Assembly: GCF_947179515.1 (NCBI RefSeq)
Contig: NC_067473.1
Location: 100,343,782-100,407,781, forward strand
Length of the DNA stretch: 64,000 nucleotides
Reading direction: 5' to 3'
Source: Apodemus sylvaticus
Taxonomy: Eukaryota; Chordata; Mammalia; Rodentia; Muridae
The position numbers were made by a program, and so were the translations under genes. Shown here piece by piece: positions 63,077 to 64,000 of the stretch (positions within the stretch are counted from its first letter, which is position 1; each line of letters opens with the position of its first letter). A model generated the notes under the pieces. That model was not told where the DNA came from and made no database searches. It saw only the letters and a program-made list of their open reading frames with translations.

Positions 63077-64000
63077 CTAGCCAGCTATGAAGTAAGGGGT
63101 GGGGGAAGGGTTTCAAAGCCTGAGTTTCAAAATAGGAAGAGGAAAGTGTCCTCTCCTAGTCTCCTTAGGAAGCCAAGGAAAAACTGAAAGTAGCAAAGTC
63201 CTTTGAAGATGGCTAGAACATGAGGTGAAGGCTTGCAGACTTTCATTTAGACAAATACATAACAATAAAGCAAAGGTCAAGGAGACGTGTACTACTAAAC
63301 ATTAACTGGATAACTAAGATAATGGGCGTTCCTGAGGTATGGATTGCATTTATCAATCTATTAAGTCACTTCATAAAGGTATTTTGAAATTTCTCTTTAC
63401 TGTCCCAGTTTTACAGCTGTAGCACTGAATTCTAAACAAAGAGCCCAATCACACATTTTACATTCAAACTCATACCCCACACTCTCTTAATTCGAGTATA
63501 AGATCCTATGCTAACTAGATGAGCAAAAAGCTACCACAGCACAGAAGGGCATAAGAGCCTTGCCAGAAACAAAACTGGTGTTCTATAGAGCAGGCAAGCC
63601 AGAGGTTATCAGACCCGGCCCCGCCCACTCAGGCCACCCTCGCTCTTGGCAAGAAGAGAGACAAAGCTCTAAGAACATCTTTGCAAAGTAACTTTGGCCA
63701 GCACAACATTAACAAATGAAAGGAATTCCCTTTAACGGGAGACAAGGATTCCGACCACAGGACCTAAGAAATAGGAAACGAGACCAGGAAACTTCACCTC
63801 AGGGCAGCCTAAGTATTACAATTAATATAATTAACCTGCCACAAACGCGACAGCAAACCCACCTACACTGAGTCCACTCACAGAACCACACCTGCCACTT
63901 AACAAAGGTGGGGGGGGGGGCCACAGCCTTACTGAGTAACTGCAAAACATCTGGACCCCGCCTAAAGAGCAGCACCTCCAGATGTGTCCACCCGGCCCAG

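Larger units (their letters stand above)
57464..64000 (-). other. Rpia: Rpia intron 1 (incomplete)
   Basis: The window ends inside intron 1. I see no exon 1 or CpG island. The intron carries many B1 copies, a hAT element and two chimeric B1 copies. The unique parts, 59610-60860 and 61430-62085, show no gene. GC-box-like CCCCGCCCAC occurs at about 63618. Confidence 0.75.

Noticed and set aside
63600..63640. GC-box-like stretch as the Rpia promoter
   Set aside because: There is no CpG cluster and no exon 1 coding sequence nearby; exon 1 must lie beyond the window.

Overview
The window is nuclear DNA of a murid rodent. It holds the 3' end of the immunoglobulin kappa light-chain locus on the + strand and, converging on it from the - strand, most of the ribose-5-phosphate isomerase A gene (Rpia). 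The many B1, B2/B3 and ID/B4 SINEs, the rodent L1 fragments and the Igkc-RS-Rpia order match mouse chromosome 6. The kappa constant exon matches neither the laboratory mouse nor the rat protein as I remember them (it is 2 codons shorter, with several substitutions), so I infer another murine species and do not name it. All family and mouse comparisons are from memory; no search was run.

Layout. 1-925: last part of the J-C kappa intron, with the matrix-attachment region and the intronic enhancer (kappaB, E1, E2 and a changed E3 site). 926-1242: the Igkc exon, with its poly(A) signal at 1426. 1450-11600: intergenic DNA rich in repeats. About 11640-12250: kappa 3' enhancer with a PU.1/IRF4 composite site. 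About 20150-20800: candidate distal enhancer Ed. 27801-27839: 23-bp-spacer recombination signal of the RS (kappa-deleting) element. 28706-28724: strong CTCF-like motif. 28.8-38.4 kb: repeats and unassigned DNA. 38.4-57.5 kb: Rpia exons 9 to 2 on the - strand, in one open frame of 215 codons with canonical GT/AG borders. Exon 1 and the promoter lie beyond 64000.

How the parts work together. The three enhancers flank Igkc and drive its transcription and V-J recombination. RS joining to an upstream V kappa or intronic signal removes Igkc and the downstream enhancers in one step, and the RS site lies outside all of them but before the CTCF-like motif and Rpia. Rpia is a housekeeping enzyme of the pentose phosphate pathway and is not functionally tied to the immune locus.

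Most interesting points: the changed kappaB and E3 sites of the intronic enhancer, the shortened FG loop of the constant domain, the complete Ed-RS-CTCF arrangement, and a set of very similar local duplications inside Rpia introns. Two of these are short copies spliced into B1 elements, which looks like template switching. I found no unknown protein system; the remaining open frames are repeat or simple-sequence products.
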